Assembly (NCBI GenBank): GCA_018662005.1
Contig: JABJHA010000016.1
Span: forward strand, 30,713 to 94,712
Source: Rhodospirillaceae bacterium
Lineage (GTDB): Bacteria; Pseudomonadota; Alphaproteobacteria; Rhodospirillales; JABHCV01
DNA length: 64,000 nucleotides
Reading direction: 5' to 3'
Position 1 is the stretch's first letter. Each line of letters starts with the position of its first letter. Below are positions 16,808-26,148 of the stretch, in pieces. The notes beneath the pieces are model-generated. The model saw only the letters and a list, made by a program, of their open reading frames with translations. It was not told where the DNA came from and did not search any database. The position numbers and the translations under genes were made by a program.

Positions 16808-18018
16808 TGTCCATGCCCGCCCTTAATATTTCATCCTCCCGGGCGCCGTTTCTGGCCGTCGTTACTGATGAAGTGACCCGCGCCATGATGGTTGGTGTCG
16901 CCATCAAAAATGACTGGAGCGAAGATCAGGTGTTGGAAGGCTCAGCCGCCGACGCCGCCGACGCATTGGCGGAAATTTCGACACCTGAAAAACTGGTGAT
17001 CGATCTTTCAGGTAGCATCGACCCGGTTGCCGATATCGATGCCCTGGCCCGGGTTTGCATGGCTGACACACGCGTGATCGCCCTTGGTGACATCAATGAT
17101 GTTCAGTTGTTCCGGCATCTTATGGACATGGGGGTTCAGGATTACCTCCTCAAACCGGTTTCAGCTGAAGATTTGAATGCTGCACTTAACCGCGCCGATG
17201 AAGTGGAGACCGCGTCTCCCGACGATGACAACCAGCTAGGACGCCTTATTGCTGTTGTTGGTGCTCGCGGCGGTGTTGGCGCCAGTACGGTCAGTGCAAA
17301 CATTGCCTGGATGATGGCTCATGAGCAGGGCTTGCGCGTTGCCCTGATTGATCTTGATCTGTATTTCGGAACATTGGCCCTGGCCTTGGACATGGAACCC
17401 GGCCTGGGTTTTCGTGAAGCCCTTGAAAACCCCAGCCGTATTGATGGTCTGTTTATCGAGCGGGCGATGGTCCGTGAAAGTGATAATTTGTACATCCTGG
17501 CGGCGGAGGAAGGGCTCGAAAATTCATTCTCGTTCGACCCCAAAGCCCTGGACCGATTGCTTGAAACCCTGCGCGCTGATTTTGATTGTGTCGTAATCGA
17601 CCTGCCACGCTTCGCCGCGCGCTCGCAAATTTCAACCCTGATCCCGCCGGCGTCTGTCGTTGTCGTTTCCGACCCGACACTGGCCGGCATGCGCGATACT
17701 CAACGGCTTGCCAAACTGGTTAAGACCGTCACCCCGGATTCAGAATTATCCATTGTCGTTAACCGTGTCGGCAATTCCAAGAACGGTGAGTTGACGATCA
17801 AGGATTTTGAAAGCGGGGCGGAACTGAGCGTTGATCATCAAATTCCGTGCGACGTTAAATCCGCGATCCTTGCAGAAGGTGCCGGCAAGACTGTCGCTGA
17901 AATTGCAAAAGCGACCAAAATGTCTCAAACCCTTCGCGATCTTAGCCGCAATGTATCGGGCCGTGTCGAAGACGTCGTCCAGGCACCCATGTGGAAACGC
18001 CTGATGGGGAGAGGATAA
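16807..18018 (+). CDS. cpaE: Pilus localisation ATPase CpaE/TadZ
   Basis: A 403-residue MinD/ParA-like protein. Residues 13-130 form a receiver-like domain (LVIDLSG, then DYLLKPVS), and about 140-400 the ATPase domain. The Walker A motif is atypical, ARGGVGAST in place of KGGVGKT, as is usual for TadZ proteins. CpaE/TadZ places the pilus at the cell pole. The start overlaps the cpaD stop and the stop overlaps the cpaF start, both as TAATG, so the genes are translationally coupled. Confidence 0.92.
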   Translation: MSMPALNISSSRAPFLAVVTDEVTRAMMVGVAIKNDWSEDQVLEGSAADAADALAEISTPEKLVIDLSGSIDPVADIDALARVCMADTRVIALGDINDVQLFRHLMDMGVQDYLLKPVSAEDLNAALNRADEVETASPDDDNQLGRLIAVVGARGGVGASTVSANIAWMMAHEQGLRVALIDLDLYFGTLALALDMEPGLGFREALENPSRIDGLFIERAMVRESDNLYILAAEEGLENSFSFDPKALDRLLETLRADFDCVVIDLPRFAARSQISTLIPPASVVVVSDPTLAGMRDTQRLAKLVKTVTPDSELSIVVNRVGNSKNGELTIKDFESGAELSVDHQIPCDVKSAILAEGAGKTVAEIAKATKMSQTLRDLSRNVSGRVEDVVQAPMWKRLMGRG

Positions 18019-19715
18019 TGTCATTTGGTCGCCGCAACACGGGAACCTCCAAAGGCTTCGGTGGCGCAACAACCAGCGCCGAAATCGTTGCGTTGCCGAC
18101 CTCGTTGAATGTGGCAAGTAGCGAGGAAAAATCTCGCGACGATGATATGGAAAAGATTTTGTCCGTCTGCAAAAACAAGCTCTACGAGGATTGTGAATTC
18201 AACGACTACTCGACATTGTCGCGTTCTGAACTGGCGGAAAAAATTGCCGATGTCGTCGAGGATGTAGGGCAGGAACTTGATGCTAATGATCGGCGAGACG
18301 TGGTCACCGCGGCCCTTAACGAATTCCTGATTGATGCCAGGAAAAATAATCCTGACAAGACGATAAAAGCCGACGCGGCGCCAGCCCTGGCGCCCATGAA
18401 AAAACCGTCATCGGCCTCTCAAAGCAGTATCGAGGAAGCCAAGCAAAAGGTGCAGCCAATCCTGATGGACAAGATGGATGTATCGAAAGCGATTGCCCTG
18501 CCGCGGGCCGAGTTAAGCGAACAAATCAGCGCTATCGTCGGGGAAATCCTGGCTGAACAAAAGATGCGCCTGAATTTACTGGAGCAGCGTGATCTGGTAA
18601 CCACATTGATCAACGATATGCTTGGCCTTGGGCCGCTTGAAAGCCTGCTCGCCGATGAAGGTGTTACGGATATTATGGTCAATGGCGCCAAGCAGGTATA
18701 TGTGGAACGTGGCGGCAAGCTTGAATTATCGGACGTCATCTTCCGCGACAACGCCCATGTCATGAGCATCGCCACCCGTATCGTCACCCGTATTGGCCGG
18801 CGTATCGATGAATCCTCGCCACTGGTCGATGCCCGGCTGGAAGACGGGTCGCGCGTTAATATTATCATTCCGCCGCTGGCCATCGACGGGGCAACCATCT
18901 CCATTCGTAAATTCGCCAAGCAAAAGATCACTTTGGATGTCATGGAGCGTCAGCAAAATCTTTCGCCGGAAATGGCCAAGGTGTTGAAGATCGCCACTCG
19001 CAGCCAGCTTAATATCCTGATTTCCGGCGGCACTGGTTCAGGCAAAACAACTTTGCTTAACGCATTGTCCAGAATGATTGATGATGGCGAACGTGTCGTT
19101 ACCATTGAAGACGCCGCCGAATTGCAGTTGCAGCAACCCCATGTGGTGCGTCTGGAAACCCGCCCCGCCAATCTTGAAGGTGACGGCGAAATTACCCAAC
19201 GGGATCTGGTCAAGAATGCCCTGCGTATGCGCCCTGACCGTGTGATCCTGGGTGAAATCCGCGCCGGTGAAGCACTCGACATGTTACAGGCCATGAACAC
19301 CGGTCATGATGGATCACTGGGAACACTCCATGCCAACCGTCCACGCGAAGCACTGACACGGCTGGAAAACCTTGTCGCCATGTCAGGTGTCAAACTGCCA
19401 GCCGAAGCCGTCCGCACCCAGATTGCCGGTGCGGTAAATATGATCGTACAGATTTCACGTATGCGCGATGGCGTTCGTCGTATTACCCACATTACCGAAA
19501 TTGTCGGCATGGAAGGCGACATCATCACCACCCAGGATTTGTTCAAGTTCCAGTTTGAAGGTGAAACCCCTGACGGAAAACTTTACGGAAAATTCCGCTC
19601 AACAGGTCTGAAACCGCACTTCGCCACGCGGGCGCAGTACTTCGGGCTGGAGCGTGCGTTGATCGAAGCGATGTCTTCCGCACCGCAGGAAAATGAAGGG
19701 GAAACCAAGTCATGA
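18018..19715 (+). CDS. cpaF: Pilus assembly/retraction ATPase CpaF/TadA
   Basis: A 565-residue secretion ATPase of the VirB11/GspE family that drives Flp pilus extension. The first 130 residues are variable and charged. The CpaF domain follows, with ITDIMVNG-like (VTDIMVNGAKQVYVE), Walker A GGTGSGKTT, an Asp box (TIEDAAELQL), Walker B (RVILGEIR) and the His box (GHDGSLGTLHAN). The ATG in TAATG, shared with the cpaE stop, is preferred over an earlier in-frame start inside cpaE. The stop overlaps tadB in ATGA. Confidence 0.95.
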   Translation: MSFGRRNTGTSKGFGGATTSAEIVALPTSLNVASSEEKSRDDDMEKILSVCKNKLYEDCEFNDYSTLSRSELAEKIADVVEDVGQELDANDRRDVVTAALNEFLIDARKNNPDKTIKADAAPALAPMKKPSSASQSSIEEAKQKVQPILMDKMDVSKAIALPRAELSEQISAIVGEILAEQKMRLNLLEQRDLVTTLINDMLGLGPLESLLADEGVTDIMVNGAKQVYVERGGKLELSDVIFRDNAHVMSIATRIVTRIGRRIDESSPLVDARLEDGSRVNIIIPPLAIDGATISIRKFAKQKITLDVMERQQNLSPEMAKVLKIATRSQLNILISGGTGSGKTTLLNALSRMIDDGERVVTIEDAAELQLQQPHVVRLETRPANLEGDGEITQRDLVKNALRMRPDRVILGEIRAGEALDMLQAMNTGHDGSLGTLHANRPREALTRLENLVAMSGVKLPAEAVRTQIAGAVNMIVQISRMRDGVRRITHITEIVGMEGDIITTQDLFKFQFEGETPDGKLYGKFRSTGLKPHFATRAQYFGLERALIEAMSSAPQENEGETKS

Positions 19716-20701
19716 ACATGACCGTTGTCCTTATTTTTTTCGGTGTCGCCATCAGTTTAGGCAGTCTGATTTTTGCCGTTTCCGGCATCGCCTCGAAACC
19801 CAGGAAACGGATGCAGGGTCGTATCGAGACGATCCGTTTGCGCGCTGCGGGTCATGTCGTCACGCGGAATGAGGAAAATGCCAATACCGTTAAAAAACAA
19901 ATCACTAGTCGTTTTCCCTTGTTTGAAAAACTGGCCAAGCGCTTTCTGCCAAACCAGGAAATGCTTGCGGCTCGTTTGGCTCGCACCGGTCGTGAAATAT
20001 CCATTGGCGCCTACATCATGGTAAACATCGCCACGGCGTTGCTGGTAATTCTGTTAACCATTTTAATTCTTGGCCAATCCATTGCACTGGCGCTGCTTCT
20101 AGGACTCATTGTCGGTGTCGGGTTGCCACACATGGTCATTGGCCAGATGGCGACAAGGCGGCTGAAACAGTTCACCGAACAATTCCCGGATTCCATCGAC
20201 CTGATTGTTCGCGGCCTGAAGTCAGGATTGCCGGTCACGGAATCAATCGCTTCCGTCGGTCAGGAAATGGCTGATCCTGTGGGTAAGGAATTTCGCGATA
20301 TTTCCGACCGGGTCAAATTCGGACAACCCCTTGATGAAGCCTTGTGGGAAACGGCAAGGCGTCTCGATACGGCGGAATTCAAATTCTTTGTTATCAGTAT
20401 CTCCGTACAACGTGAGACCGGTGGCAACCTGTCGGAAGCGCTGGGCAATCTGTCAGACATCCTGCGCCGTCGTCGCCAGATGGGCTTGAAGATCAAGGCC
20501 ATGTCATCGGAAGCGAAGGCCAGCGCTATTATTCTTGGATCACTGCCGTTCATTATGTTTGGCATCATTTTCGCCCTCAATCCCGAATATGAAATGGCCC
20601 TGTTTACCGATCCCCGTGGCCAGATGATGCTGGGTGTGGGCATTGCCATTATGAGCTTTGGTGTCCTGGTTATGAACAAAATGATCAAGTTCGAGATTTA
20701 G
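19712..20701 (+). CDS. tadB: Inner-membrane platform protein TadB
   Basis: A 329-residue type II secretion F-family protein. One membrane segment lies at the N-terminus (residues 4-24), a cytoplasmic stretch follows, a hydrophobic pair lies near residues 105-145, then the T2SSF domain (FPDSIDLIVRGLKSGLPVTESI), with two C-terminal membrane segments. TadB and TadC form the platform on which CpaF acts. The start shares ATGA with the cpaF stop. Confidence 0.93.
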   Translation: MNMTVVLIFFGVAISLGSLIFAVSGIASKPRKRMQGRIETIRLRAAGHVVTRNEENANTVKKQITSRFPLFEKLAKRFLPNQEMLAARLARTGREISIGAYIMVNIATALLVILLTILILGQSIALALLLGLIVGVGLPHMVIGQMATRRLKQFTEQFPDSIDLIVRGLKSGLPVTESIASVGQEMADPVGKEFRDISDRVKFGQPLDEALWETARRLDTAEFKFFVISISVQRETGGNLSEALGNLSDILRRRRQMGLKIKAMSSEAKASAIILGSLPFIMFGIIFALNPEYEMALFTDPRGQMMLGVGIAIMSFGVLVMNKMIKFEI

Positions 20702-20703
20702 AT

Positions 20704-21678
20704 ATGAACATGTTGGAACAAATGACCGGAATGGGTATGGATGGGCTGATCACCAGCACCGCAGGGCTTGTTGCCTTTTTCAGCGTCTTTATCGTCTGGC
20801 AGGCACTGATCCGCCGTGATCCCCTGTCAACCCGCGCCCACTCCCTTGGTCAGCACCGGGAAAACCTGAAGGCCGGAATGTTGAAAGCCAACACCAATCG
20901 CTTTCAGCGGGTCGAGACGGTGTCGTTCATGCGCTCCGTCACCAATCGTCTGAACATGCTAAAAGGCGCGCATGTGTCAAAGGTGAGCGAAAAATTGATG
21001 CAGGCGGGTTGGCGATCAAAAGACGCCATTGTCATTTTCATGTTCCTGAAACTCAGCTTGCCAATTGTTCTTGGCGGGGTAGCGGTATTTCTGGTTTACG
21101 GGCTGGCAATTGTTGATGCACAGCCGATGATCAAAATACTGATCTGTATGACGGCGCTGGTTGCAGGGGTCTTCCTGCCCGAAGCAGGGGTACGCCATGT
21201 GGTCAACAAACGCCGGGCGCAGTTGCAAAAGGGATTGCCCGACGCGCTCGACCTGTTGGTTATTTGCGCAGAGTCTGGCTTGGCCCTGGACGCCGCTTTG
21301 ACGCGGGTGGCTCGTGAAATGACCCGCTCGGCCCCGGAACTGGCTGACGAGTTGGGAATGACTGCCATCGAACTTGGCTTCCAGCCCGAACGCCGGACGG
21401 CCCTGACCAATTTGATCAAGCGTACCAAATTGGCGTCAATCCGCGGTGTCGTCAACACTTTGATACAGACGGAGAAATACGGAACTCCACTGGCGCATTC
21501 CTTGCGGGTTCTGGGCAGCGAGTATCGCGACGAAAGAATGTTAAAGGCCGAGGAAAAAGCGGCAAAGTTACCCGCGACACTGACAATTCCGTTGATTGTA
21601 TTCATCCTGCCAACGCTTTTTATCGTGCTGCTTGGGCCAGCCATCCTGAGCGCCATTGACGGGCTGGGGGGACTGTAA
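20704..21678 (+). CDS. tadC: Inner-membrane platform protein TadC
   Basis: A 324-residue partner of TadB in the same family. An N-terminal membrane segment precedes a cytoplasmic linker, a central hydrophobic pair (residues 115-155), the T2SSF domain (LPDALDLLVICAESGLALDAAL) and a C-terminal membrane segment (PLIVFILPTLFIVLLGPAIL). It starts 2 bases after tadB and is the last rightward gene of the pilus run; a terminator-like stem-loop follows. Confidence 0.93.
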   Translation: MNMLEQMTGMGMDGLITSTAGLVAFFSVFIVWQALIRRDPLSTRAHSLGQHRENLKAGMLKANTNRFQRVETVSFMRSVTNRLNMLKGAHVSKVSEKLMQAGWRSKDAIVIFMFLKLSLPIVLGGVAVFLVYGLAIVDAQPMIKILICMTALVAGVFLPEAGVRHVVNKRRAQLQKGLPDALDLLVICAESGLALDAALTRVAREMTRSAPELADELGMTAIELGFQPERRTALTNLIKRTKLASIRGVVNTLIQTEKYGTPLAHSLRVLGSEYRDERMLKAEEKAAKLPATLTIPLIVFILPTLFIVLLGPAILSAIDGLGGL

Positions 21679-21734
21679 GTTAAGAAATTTGGGGAGCCAG
21701 GTCATGGATTGGGGTCCGTTGGCCTGGCGGCATC

Positions 21735-21770
21735 GGGGGGTGGCGAAAGCTGCCCCCTGAAGTTCTTTTA
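21735..21770 (+). terminator. Probable terminator after tadC
   Basis: GGGGGTGGC pairs with GCTGCCCCC (two G-T wobbles) around a GAAA tetraloop, and TTCTTTTA follows a few bases later. It sits between the convergent tadC and tadD genes. Confidence 0.6.
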
Positions 21771-22592
21771 GGGGTTGGTGTTCCCCGTCGTCCCGAAAAT
21801 GGCCTGGGCGCGACCCTTGCTGGAAAGATTGCGAAGTTGCGCATAGTAGGCAAGGTTATTGGCGACCCCGGCTTCATCAAGGTCTTTTGCGGCGATATTT
21901 GCGGCCTTTTCTTCCATCCCGGCAAGGCCGTAAATCAATGCCAAATTCTGTCGCAAGCGAACGCCGGACATGGGGTCGTCAGCGAACACTTCCAGAATGC
22001 CAATAGCTAGGTCGAATTTTCCGGCGAAGGCCAGTGACAGGGCCAGGTTATTGCTCAGTGAAACAGCCTCTGGCGCCACTTCGATCCCCTTGTGGTACTG
22101 GCCTTGGGCTTCTTCGTGTTGCCCCATCATGTCGAGGGCGACACCATATCCGTTAAAGCCCCGATGATCGGCCGGATTGACCCGTGTCGCTATTTCAAAG
22201 TGATTAATGGCCTGATCGGGACGATCGAGGGAGATCAGTGTTTTGCCAAGACCGAGCAGAACCTGCATGTTTTCCCCGTCCATTTCCAACGCTTTGACGT
22301 AGGCGTTGGCCGCCTGATCGAATTCCCCTAATACAAAGGCGGTTTCACCAATGGCGATCAGGGGTTTGATATCATTTGGCGCTTTCGCATGGGCCCGCCG
22401 AAACAGCGCCAACGCCGAGGCAAGATCTCCACCCTGCCGAGTGGTTTCGGCAATCCTAAGTAATTGTCCGGCCCGGCTTTCGTTGTTTTCCTTAGAAATT
22501 TCTTTAGGTGTCGGCACCTGCCCTGAACAACTGGCAAGGGCCATGGCCATAACCAAAACGAGCGAAAGGTTCTTCCGCAAAGCGCGGGCCAT
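21768..22592 (-). CDS. tadD: Pilus assembly TPR lipoprotein TadD
   Basis: A 274-residue lipoprotein: MARALRKNLSLVLVMAMALASC forms a signal peptide with the lipobox LASC (Cys22). At least four tetratricopeptide repeats follow from about residue 45 (for example GDLASALALFRRAHAKAPND and GEFDQAANAYVKALEMDGEN). TadD helps assemble the secretin. An in-frame ATG 51 nt upstream would add 17 residues and spoil the signal peptide; neither start has a strong ribosome site. It is reversed relative to cpaA-tadC and convergent with tadC. Confidence 0.85.
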   Translation of the reverse strand: MARALRKNLSLVLVMAMALASCSGQVPTPKEISKENNESRAGQLLRIAETTRQGGDLASALALFRRAHAKAPNDIKPLIAIGETAFVLGEFDQAANAYVKALEMDGENMQVLLGLGKTLISLDRPDQAINHFEIATRVNPADHRGFNGYGVALDMMGQHEEAQGQYHKGIEVAPEAVSLSNNLALSLAFAGKFDLAIGILEVFADDPMSGVRLRQNLALIYGLAGMEEKAANIAAKDLDEAGVANNLAYYAQLRNLSSKGRAQAIFGTTGNTNP

Positions 22593-22790
22593 GGTGCTGG
22601 AAAAAGCTGAAAGACACGTACTCAATAGAAACCCGATCTGCATTCTTTATTCATTATGCGGTCATCTTTGCCATGTAATGATACCCGGGAGCCAGAGAAA
22701 ACGGCTAGACTTTGTCTTAAGCCGGTTGCGAAAGCACTCACTTTACGTGCAGAATTCAACTGTGACGTAAAATTTTTGGAAGATATTTAA

Positions 22791-23246
22791 GTGACGAAAA
22801 CATACCTTGAGCTAACCCATCTGATTGAGCGCCTGCATAGACGTTTTCTTGACGTTCTGAGAACCGAACTGAACCGTTTGGGCGTCAGGGATATTAATGG
22901 TGTTCAGGCCTTGTTGCTGGCAAACATCGGCGAGGAAGAAATTGTTATCCGTGATCTTGTGGAGCGCGGATATTATCAAGGCTCCAATGTCTCCTACAAC
23001 ATCAAGAAGCTTGTTGATTTTGGTTATCTTGAGCAGAAACGCACAGAGCATGATAAACGCTCCGTCAGTGTCAAGTTGACTGAAAAAGCGATCCAGATTG
23101 TCGTCAAAATTCGCGAACTCGAGGTGCAAAACGCCGAATCCTTCGCCAGCCAGCACAAAATGGAAAATGAAACCGAGCAAGTGCTGGAATCCTTGCGGCG
23201 CCTGGAGCGTGTGTGGGCCGACTATATTAATTACGGTTCCCAGTAA
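22791..23246 (+). CDS. MarR/LdtR-like winged-helix transcriptional regulator
   Basis: A 151-residue DNA-binding protein. The helix-turn-helix lies around residues 40-75 (IRDLVERGYYQGSNVSYNIKKL), followed by a wing with the charged tip KRTEHDKRSVSVKLT, typical of MarR-type regulators. The C-terminal helices would dimerise. It resembles the alphaproteobacterial LdtR group, some of which control envelope genes. A GTG start has GGAAG at 9-nt spacing. It is divergent from tadD and 50 bases upstream of the diguanylate cyclase gene, so it may regulate either; this is inference. Confidence 0.8.
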   Translation: MTKTYLELTHLIERLHRRFLDVLRTELNRLGVRDINGVQALLLANIGEEEIVIRDLVERGYYQGSNVSYNIKKLVDFGYLEQKRTEHDKRSVSVKLTEKAIQIVVKIRELEVQNAESFASQHKMENETEQVLESLRRLERVWADYINYGSQ

Positions 23247-23296
23247 AATCCGGAAATTTCTTTTTTCAAAACCCGTTTAAGTCCTATCATCAAAAC

Positions 23297-24937
23297 ATGA
23301 ACGACGCCTTACAGGATAAACTGGCTTTACTCAGGCAATCATACCGGGATCAACTTCCTGCTAAGATAAATGAGGTTATTGAAGCCGCTCGCCCACCTGC
23401 TTCGGGGGACGAGGCAGGGACTCGACACTATCTTGAAACTCTGGAAGGCCTGGCTCATAAGCTTGCAGGTTCCGGGGCGACATTCGGGTTTCCCGATATA
23501 AGCGTGACGGCCCGTTTACTGGAAAACGGCTGTGAGGAAACCCTGAATCTGCAAGAATTGTCACTTCAAGTGGCAGCGGATGCGGTGGAGCCGCTCGTCA
23601 AAGCATTGCAGAAGGTGGTTGATGACATTCTTGTCGACGCGGTGGCACAGGATGCTGAAACGGAGCCTGTCGAGCATACCAGTGAAAGGGTGCTGCTGCT
23701 TATCAGCGATGATGACGAAGAGGTAGAACGCCTGAGCGGGGGGATTGAAAATTCAGGTTTTGCCATTCACCACGTCAAACATGGTGTAGATATGGAGAGC
23801 ACCATCAACAAATTCGAGCCTTCTGCGATTGTCATGGATATCTCTGCGGAAGGAGAAAAATTTTCAAACCTTTTAGTTATTGACCAGTTGCGACAACGTG
23901 AAATTTTAGAAGCCCCATTGATTGTTATTTCCGGGGCGGGAGACATTCATGTGCGCTTGCAGGCAGCCAGAGCCAGCGCCGAATCGTTCATGTTAAAGCC
24001 GGTTGTCGCATCCGAACTTATCGACGTGCTCGATCAGCACCTGTCAAGCGAAGGCGATGATGATTTTAGAATTCTTATCGTCGATGATGACGTCAGCACA
24101 GCAATGTATACGGAAGTCATTTTGCAAGGGGCTGGCATGATCGCCGAATCTGTTACTGATCCCATGCTGGTTCTGGAAAAGCTTGATGATTTTGGCCCGG
24201 AATTGATTCTGATGGATCTTTACATGCCTGAATGCAATGGCCAGGAACTGGCTATCGTGGTCAGACAACAGGAAAGTTATGCGACCATTCCCATCGTTTT
24301 CCTTTCTGGTGAAGACAACATCGACAAGCAATTGCTGGCGATGCGTTCAGGTGGCGATGATTTTCTGACTAAGCCGATTAAGCCACAGCATTTGATTTCA
24401 TCCGTACGCAGTCGGGTGAAGCGCTTCCGTCTGCTTCGCTCCCGCATGGTGCGTGACAGCATGACCGGCCTTTTAAATCACACAACGACCCATGAATTTC
24501 TTGCAAATGAAGTTGCCCGCGCTTCTCGTGACAAAAGTAAGCTGTGCGTGGCATCGCTGGATATTGACCATTTTAAATCGGTCAATGACAGTCATGGTCA
24601 CGGCGTCGGTGATCAGGTTATTAAAAGTCTTTCAAGATTGCTGAGGCAACGCCTGCGTAGCAATGACGTTATTGGCCGCATGGGCGGCGAAGAATTTGCC
24701 GCCGTTCTGTCGGGAACCAGCATTAATGAGGCCGAGAAAATTTTTAATGGTGTTCGTCAGGCTTTTTCCGAAATCGAGCATCCATCTGGTCAGCAGAAGT
24801 TTTCAGTGACACTTAGCTGCGGGATTGCAGAATACCCAACTCATGAAACACCGGTCGAATTGCTGGAGGCAGCCGACAAAGCTCTCTACGAGGCAAAAAA
24901 CAGCGGTCGCAATAGGGTCCGTCTCGATTCGGTTTAA
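23297..24937 (+). CDS. Hpt-REC-REC-GGDEF diguanylate cyclase (PleD-like)
   Basis: A 546-residue signalling protein. Residues 1-115 look like a histidine phosphotransfer domain with the phosphorylatable His54 (GLAHKLAGSG). Receiver 1 (about 128-245) has the acidic DDD cluster, VMDIS and LKPV. Receiver 2 (about 255-375) has VDDD, LMDLYMP and LTKPI. The C-terminal GGDEF domain has an intact RMGGEEF active site, preceded by RSND, an inhibitory I-site (RxxD five residues before GGEEF). It should make c-di-GMP. Its position after the tad locus suggests a link to pilus-dependent surface attachment, as for PleD. Its stop overlaps the convergent gmhB-like gene. Confidence 0.9.
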   Translation: MNDALQDKLALLRQSYRDQLPAKINEVIEAARPPASGDEAGTRHYLETLEGLAHKLAGSGATFGFPDISVTARLLENGCEETLNLQELSLQVAADAVEPLVKALQKVVDDILVDAVAQDAETEPVEHTSERVLLLISDDDEEVERLSGGIENSGFAIHHVKHGVDMESTINKFEPSAIVMDISAEGEKFSNLLVIDQLRQREILEAPLIVISGAGDIHVRLQAARASAESFMLKPVVASELIDVLDQHLSSEGDDDFRILIVDDDVSTAMYTEVILQGAGMIAESVTDPMLVLEKLDDFGPELILMDLYMPECNGQELAIVVRQQESYATIPIVFLSGEDNIDKQLLAMRSGGDDFLTKPIKPQHLISSVRSRVKRFRLLRSRMVRDSMTGLLNHTTTHEFLANEVARASRDKSKLCVASLDIDHFKSVNDSHGHGVGDQVIKSLSRLLRQRLRSNDVIGRMGGEEFAAVLSGTSINEAEKIFNGVRQAFSEIEHPSGQQKFSVTLSCGIAEYPTHETPVELLEAADKALYEAKNSGRNRVRLDSV

Positions 24938-25602
24938 GAAAACAGGCCGATCAATTGGGGCGCTTCGGCTATAGAACTTGCCGCCAGTGCCTGGAAGTTT
25001 TTTGCTTTCAGGTCCAAAGCCGCTTCTCGTTCGCCCTCGCGTGTTCCGTGACCAGTAGCGACGTGAACACCGCCAGCAATTCCGGCGTTCAAACCGGCTT
25101 CCAGATCACCGGCCCGATCCCCGATAATCCAGGAGCGGCCAAGGTCCAGGTTCATTTCCGCGGCTGCCGCCATCAACATACCCGGATTGGGTTTTCTGGA
25201 TGGGTGATCAGGATGGTCATAGGGGGGCTTCGCTTTTTCGTGAAAGGGGCAGGCGTAGACGCCATCGACCTTAGCGCCACCTGCTGTCAATCTTCCAAGA
25301 ATTTCATTCTGGACCTGAAAAAAATCCTGCCAGCCGAAGTATCCGTAGCCGACGCCAGCCTGATTGGTAACGAAGACGACGGCAATTTCTAGGGTATTGG
25401 CCCGGGCGATCACGTCGGCGGCGCCTGCAATCAAATCAACGTCTTCAGCTTTATGAAGGTAATGAGCCTCGGCAACCACACAGCCGTCCCGATCAAGAAA
25501 CAGGGCAGGGCGCGGTTTTGATGTTTCCTCTGGCCGCAGGATTTGATGAAAAACACCATCAGCCAGTTTAGCGCCATCGGGAAGGGAGATGCTGTCGATC
25601 AT
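24934..25602 (-). CDS. HAD-family histidinol-phosphatase/GmhB-like phosphatase
   Basis: A 222-residue HAD-IIIA phosphatase. FLDRDGCVV carries the nucleophile D-x-D, VTNQAGVG the Thr, SRKPNPGML the Lys and IIGDRAGDLEAG the acidic pair. GmhB removes the C7 phosphate of heptose bisphosphate for LPS core synthesis. The usual zinc loop (C-x-H ... C-x-C) is altered here to CPFHE ... DHPDHPS, so zinc binding, and hence a GmhB assignment, is less sure. The ATG chosen gives a family-like start but has no clear ribosome site; an in-frame ATG 45 nt upstream is possible. Confidence 0.78.
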   Translation of the reverse strand: MIDSISLPDGAKLADGVFHQILRPEETSKPRPALFLDRDGCVVAEAHYLHKAEDVDLIAGAADVIARANTLEIAVVFVTNQAGVGYGYFGWQDFFQVQNEILGRLTAGGAKVDGVYACPFHEKAKPPYDHPDHPSRKPNPGMLMAAAAEMNLDLGRSWIIGDRAGDLEAGLNAGIAGGVHVATGHGTREGEREAALDLKAKNFQALAASSIAEAPQLIGLFS

Positions 25603-25695
25603 GTGATTTTCATATTTTTGAAATTGAAATATAATGATTGCGACCAAATATCATACTATAGTGACTTTCAAGGAAATATTTAGGCCGCAACCGTC

Positions 25696-26148
25696 ATGAC
25701 GAAAACACAGAGCTCGGAAATATGCAAACATGCCAGCCCTGAGCAGACAAACTGCTGGGCCCGTTGGTTGTTTTTGGGCTTCGGGTGGCTGAACGTTGGG
25801 CTGGGTTTGATTGGTGTCGTTGTGCCGGGTATGCCGACGACTGTTTTTCTTATTGCTGCACTTTGGGCTTTCTCAAAAAGTTCTGAACGGTTCCGCCTGT
25901 GGTTGTGGAACCATCCGCGGTTTGGATCGACCATACGAGATTGGCACGAGCACAAGGTTATACCCTATAAAGCTAAAATCATGGCGACTTCCATGATGGC
26001 AATGAGCTTTGTTTTGGTTTCTGTTATGGCCGATGACATGACAAAACCGCTGATCCTGTTGGCGGTGATGACGCCGGCAGCCTTGTACGTCAACACCCGG
26101 GCCAGTGTTGTGCCGGTCAGCCGCAATGAGCAAAATTTAAGAAGATAG
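25696..26148 (+). CDS. YbaN-family (DUF454) inner-membrane protein
   Basis: A 150-residue membrane protein. Its two hydrophobic regions, each long enough for paired helices, are centred on residues 22-60 (FGWLNVGLGLIGVVVPGMP) and 95-130. The segment VVPGMPTTVFLIAALWAFSK, followed by NHPRFG and IRDWHEH, is the DUF454/YbaN signature. Members are widespread, of unknown function. Its stop overlaps the convergent SDR gene by 12 bases. Confidence 0.85.
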   Translation: MTKTQSSEICKHASPEQTNCWARWLFLGFGWLNVGLGLIGVVVPGMPTTVFLIAALWAFSKSSERFRLWLWNHPRFGSTIRDWHEHKVIPYKAKIMATSMMAMSFVLVSVMADDMTKPLILLAVMTPAALYVNTRASVVPVSRNEQNLRR

